From Maritimibacter sp. (GTDB taxonomy: Bacteria > Pseudomonadota > Alphaproteobacteria > Rhodobacterales > Rhodobacteraceae): DNA of 7,153 nt. The DNA lies in contig JAGRMP010000598.1 in assembly GCA_020441225.1 (NCBI GenBank), positions 1 through 7,153 of the forward strand. Direction: 5' to 3'. Under the pieces are notes generated by a model. That model had not been told where the DNA came from. It saw only the letters and a program-made list of their open reading frames with translations, and did no database searches. Positions 5,424 through 7,153 of the stretch are shown in pieces (the stretch's first letter is position 1; the number at the start of each line of letters is the position of its first letter). The position numbers and the translations under genes are program-made.

Positions 5424-5592
5424 ACAGCCGCGCCAGCGGCCCGGCCAGCGCACGGCCGCCCCCACGGACGGGCGCTTCGGTGGCGTCTGCGCGCGTTCGG
5501 GCATGGGATGTGGCGGCACCATAAAGGAGAGACCACAGCCGGCGGAAGCGCCCACCCGCGGCCGTGCGCTGGCCTGTGTTGGGTTCGGCTGT
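5424..5592. repeat. Long nested inverted repeat, candidate structured RNA
   Basis: Three sets of perfect complementary arms are nested. The outer pair is ACAGCCG (5424-5430) with CGGCTGT (5586-5592). The main pair is the 17-bp GGCCAGCGCACGGCCGC (5443-5459) with its complement at 5558-5574. The inner pair is GGGCGCTTC (5470-5478) with GAAGCGCCC (5545-5553). Internal loops of 12/11 and 10/4 bases separate them. Inside, TGTGG (5509-5513) can pair with CCACA (5533-5537), exposing a 19-base loop that contains AAAGGAG on the plus strand, or CTCCTTT on the minus strand. A DNA element that forms a cruciform is the alternative to an RNA. I see no clear promoter or T-run terminator on either strand, so the transcribed strand cannot be assigned. 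Confidence 0.6.
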
Positions 5593-5635
5593 AGTAACTG
5601 TGTACACACCCTTCGCGCGGCAGGTCGCGTGGAAT

Positions 5636-5655
5636 GGTGGGTGAAATTGCCCACC
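5636..5655. repeat. Inverted repeat, possible insertion-sequence end
   Basis: GGTGGG (5636-5641) and CCCACC (5650-5655) flank TGAAATTG, shortly after the palindrome TGTGTACACA (5599-5608). The combination reminds me of the terminal or subterminal repeats of insertion sequences of the IS21 type, but this is recollection only. No transposase gene is present. Confidence 0.3.
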
Positions 5656-5673
5656 CTAAGCTAGCTGACCCGG

Positions 5674-5702
5674 TTGAGCCGTTCCGAGGATTCAATTAGA
5701 CT
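5674..5702 (+). promoter_or_regulatory. Candidate promoter of the TPR-like gene
   Basis: TTGAGC (5674-5679) and TAGACT (5697-5702) each match four of six consensus positions and stand 17 bases apart. Transcription would start near 5709, giving a leader of about 20 bases with the binding site GGAGGG at 5719-5724. Confidence 0.45.
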
Positions 5703-5728
5703 TATCCGGGTTAGTGTTGGAGGGCCAA

Positions 5729-6931
5729 ATGCTTGGGCGTGGATTCTTTGCTTATTCCGAGGGTTTCGACTACAGGAGCTACTTGGAAATGCGGTCTCAT
5801 TTCGACCACGCCGCACGGCACGTCTCTGGAGCGGTTCGATCGTCGGCCAACGCAATGCAAGGAGCGATCGAGCAAGCATCGTATCAACGAGAACAACAGA
5901 ATTCTGCGGTATTGGAGCAGCTTGAGGAAATAACGGGGGCGCTCGAGGGAATTGGAGAGGGATTGATTGATGTTCGACATGAAATTGAACGCACCAACTC
6001 TATTCTCGATTTCGGACTCACGAAGATCATTTTTGAGCTGGGACAGCTTAACAAGAACATTGGAGAACTGATAGATTTAACAAACAATCCTTCTAGGACG
6101 CATGCTTACGAGCAATTCTCGCTCGCAAGAGAACTATTGGCTCGTGATATGTATGGTGAAGCATACCGCCATATCAAGATCGCGATCAACGGGGACTCGG
6201 CTCATTCAGGGTATCCATTGGAGTACAGGTTCTTTCTTTTGCAAGGAACCCTGCAACTGGGTAGTCCAAGCAACTATTCGAGTGAGATAGTGTCGCCAAT
6301 CGAAGCCGCAAAGTCATTTCGGACTGCGCTCACTCTCGCAAAAGACGAGAGCAATGAGATCCAGTGTGTCATTGCATGTCTCGGGGGCAGAGCAAGCTAC
6401 TGTGCAGGAAATTTTGAAGCCTCTGCAGATTTCTTTGATGAAGGGCGACTGCTTGATCCCAAATCATTCGATGCGCGATATCACCTTGGTCGGGTATACG
6501 TACAGAATGGCCTTGATGCACTCGGCGAAAGGTGCATTTTTGAGGCATTGTCTGATTACCCATTTTTCTCCCCCATTCTTGCGCAAGACCAATTGCTTTC
6601 AAATAACCCTATTTCCTATCGGGTTATTAAATCTATTCAGGAGAGGCTCGCGGAAAGGTGGCGTGGCGATGTAAAGACCCTCATGGAATGTGGTCTTGGT
6701 GGAAGTAGGCTCGTTTTCGGGAGTCAAGAGTTTGTGTTTAGTATACAGCCCCCAGATTTCCTGGAAAGCTCAATACCGGAAGGCATTTCGAAGGTTGAGA
6801 AGTTCCTTCGCGAGGTTCTTTTCTCGTTGGAGGGTGGGGGTGGATCGAATTCCGATGCGGTTTACATCCTGACGAGAGAGGTAAGGAGGTCTCTTGGCTA
6901 CTGGGAAACTTTGGTGTCCCCTAGAAGTTAG
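5729..6931 (+). CDS. Accessory protein with coiled coil and TPR-like repeats
   Basis: The function of this 400-residue protein is unknown. ATG at 5729 is chosen because GGAGGG (5719-5724) lies four bases upstream. The in-frame GTG at 5714 would overlap that site. The N-terminus (LGRGFFAYSEGFDYRSYLEMRSH, split here as residues 2-11 and 12-24) is soluble and aromatic-rich. A helical, coiled-coil-prone region covers about 40-118. TPR-like helix pairs follow: AYEQFSLARELLARDMYGEAY (126-146), then a segment at 162-204, then GGRASYCAGNFEASADFFDEGRLLDP (219-244), and DARYHLGRVYVQNGLDALG (248-266). The C-terminal 100 residues are unassigned and contain a GGGGS turn (369-373). There is no signal peptide or membrane helix. 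Base composition is far more AT-rich than the neighbours, and AT-rich codons (ATA, TTA, AGA) are frequent, pointing to recent transfer. I recall similar TPR proteins scattered in accessory regions of bacteria, but no assigned role. Confidence 0.85.
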   Translation: MLGRGFFAYSEGFDYRSYLEMRSHFDHAARHVSGAVRSSANAMQGAIEQASYQREQQNSAVLEQLEEITGALEGIGEGLIDVRHEIERTNSILDFGLTKIIFELGQLNKNIGELIDLTNNPSRTHAYEQFSLARELLARDMYGEAYRHIKIAINGDSAHSGYPLEYRFFLLQGTLQLGSPSNYSSEIVSPIEAAKSFRTALTLAKDESNEIQCVIACLGGRASYCAGNFEASADFFDEGRLLDPKSFDARYHLGRVYVQNGLDALGERCIFEALSDYPFFSPILAQDQLLSNNPISYRVIKSIQERLAERWRGDVKTLMECGLGGSRLVFGSQEFVFSIQPPDFLESSIPEGISKVEKFLREVLFSLEGGGGSNSDAVYILTREVRRSLGYWETLVSPRS

Positions 6932-6960
6932 CAACTGCGATTATTGCTTCACGCATAGCC

Positions 6961-7014
6961 GGTGGAAGTGCGGTTGCCTTCTCTGCGCAACATTCCCACA
7001 CGCCACTTGCCACC
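6961..7014. repeat. Nested stem-loop after the TPR-like gene
   Basis: GGTGGAAGTG (6961-6970) pairs with CACTTgCCACC (7004-7014) with one bulged G. Inside, GTTGC (6973-6977) pairs with GCAAC (6987-6991). GTTGC can also pair with the GCAAC that overlaps the TPR gene stop (6931-6935), so two folds compete. It may end the TPR transcript without a T-run. Its right arm overlaps the rplB -35. Confidence 0.4.
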
Positions 7015-7035
7015 ACCCCCGCCCGCCGCTATACC
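7007..7035 (+). promoter_or_regulatory. Sigma70-type promoter for rplB
   Basis: TTGCCA (7007-7012, five of six) and TATACC (7030-7035, four of six) are separated by exactly 17 bases. Transcription is expected to start near 7042, giving a leader of about 95 bases before rplB. Confidence 0.65.
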
Positions 7036-7048
7036 GCGCCGATCACGT

Positions 7049-7109
7049 GGCCCCGGGATTCGTCCCGGGGGCCCCATGATTCTATGACATAGGCCCCTCA
7101 TCCCGGGCC
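7049..7109 (+). promoter_or_regulatory. Structured rplB leader with competing hairpins
   Basis: Hairpin A is CCCCGGGA (7051-7058) with TCCCGGGG (7063-7070) around a TTCG loop. Its 3' arm overlaps GGGGCC (7068-7073), which can instead pair with GGCCCC (7092-7097). CCCGGGCC (7102-7109) can also pair back with 7049-7057. An 11-bp palindrome, CTATGACATAG (7082-7092), lies between. The folds exclude each other, as in attenuators or ribosomal-protein leaders. Regulation is inferred. Confidence 0.4.
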
Positions 7110-7136
7110 AACCACAGCTAACGGAAGACAGAAAGC

Positions 7137-7153
7137 ATGGCACTCAAGTCGTA
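7137..7153 (+). CDS. rplB: 50S ribosomal protein L2, first codons (3' end outside window)
   Basis: L2 is a core 23S rRNA-binding protein near the peptidyl transferase centre. Only ATG and five further codons are in the window, reading MALKS and the first two bases (TA) of a codon that is Tyr in the expected sequence. This is the usual alphaproteobacterial L2 N-terminus. GGAAG (7123-7127) stands nine bases upstream as binding site. Its place after rplD-rplW, though 6.4 kb away, supports the call. The gene has its own promoter and a structured leader. Confidence 0.85.

Larger units (their letters stand above)
5264..5728. other. Gene-free region with structured repeats, possible mobile-element remnant
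   Basis: This 465-bp stretch has open frames on both strands, but none has a good ribosome binding site, recognisable domain or natural composition, so I call no gene. It holds a perfect hairpin GTGCGCG-cgaa-CGCGCAC (5320-5337), the long nested inverted repeat 5424-5592, the palindrome TGTGTACACA (5599-5608), the hairpin GGTGGG / CCCACC (5636-5655) and AGCTAGCT (5659-5666). The AT-rich foreign gene begins right after it. The density of dyads suggests an insertion boundary or structured RNA. Confidence 0.6.
6932..7136. other. Intergenic region between the TPR-like gene and rplB
   Basis: This holds a long imperfect stem-loop (6961-7014), the rplB promoter (7007-7035) and a structured rplB leader (about 7042-7136). 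No ORF with support is present. The base composition returns to GC-rich at about 6955, marking the right edge of the AT-rich insert. Confidence 0.6.

Noticed and set aside
5424..5592. 6S RNA, RNase P RNA, tmRNA, SRP RNA or integron attC site
   Set aside because: The conserved motifs of these RNAs are not visible, the 6S-like bubble would be closed by only 7 bp, and the attC core sites are missing.
5317..5664. Overlapping open frames on both strands through the inverted repeat region
   Set aside because: Low-complexity, Arg/Pro/Gly-rich products, no good ribosome binding site and no recognisable motif. The inverted repeat itself explains the open frames on both strands.
5714..5728. GTG start for the TPR-like gene
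   Set aside because: It lies upstream of and overlaps the GGAGGG site that serves ATG 5729.
1..7153. tRNA genes or CRISPR arrays
   Set aside because: No tRNA-like arm set or T-loop sequence and no regularly spaced repeats were seen on either strand.

Overview
The window comes from a GC-rich alphaproteobacterium. Rhodobacterales/Rhodobacteraceae is the best guess, based on the ribosomal protein sequences, the gene neighbours and the high GC (42 of 60 bases in a hand-counted stretch, 3601-3660). No taxonomic search was possible. Both ends of the window lie in the S10 ribosomal protein cluster: the C-terminal three quarters of rplD (L4) and complete rplW (L23) on the left, and the first six codons of rplB (L2) on the right. 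In most bacteria rplW and rplB are adjacent. Here about 6.4 kb of other material (753-7136) lies between them, a strong hairpin terminator follows rplW, and rplB has its own good sigma70-type promoter. The S10 cluster therefore appears to be split into two transcription units.

Region by region: (1) 1-803, rplD-rplW with an ATGA overlap, then a terminator. (2) 897-1881, two small unrelated four-helix membrane proteins of unknown function. (3) 1921-3234, a leftward three-gene operon with overlapping genes: an ArsR-type repressor followed by two SRPBCC/AHSA1-fold proteins. It is driven by a near-consensus promoter that should give an almost leaderless arsR message and carries a pair of 13-bp direct repeats. 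(4) 3409-4354, a Tat-exported L,D-transpeptidase (YkuD) facing a small lipoprotein gene. (5) 4355-4805, a 450-bp gene-free stretch with several operator-like dyads and a promoter. It leads into a small four-helix membrane protein (4806-5183) with a His-Ala-His motif like that of haem-copper oxidase subunit I, followed by a strong terminator. (6) 5264-5728, a gene-free stretch dominated by a long nested inverted repeat (17-bp perfect arms, further 9-bp and 7-bp stems) that looks like a structured RNA or a mobile-element remnant. (7) 5729-6931, a clearly AT-richer gene (24 of 60 bases G/C at 6061-6120) for a 400-residue protein with a coiled coil and TPR-like repeats, probably acquired horizontally. 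(8) 6932-7136, more hairpins, the rplB promoter and a structured rplB leader.

Apart from the ribosomal genes and the ArsR/SRPBCC operon, the genes do not form one pathway. The gap between rplW and rplB reads as a tolerated insertion site filled with cell-envelope and accessory genes. The best candidates for something undescribed are the structured inverted repeat at 5424-5592 with the adjacent foreign TPR gene, the switch-like rplB leader, and the dyad filling a 19-bp promoter spacer at 4731-4761.
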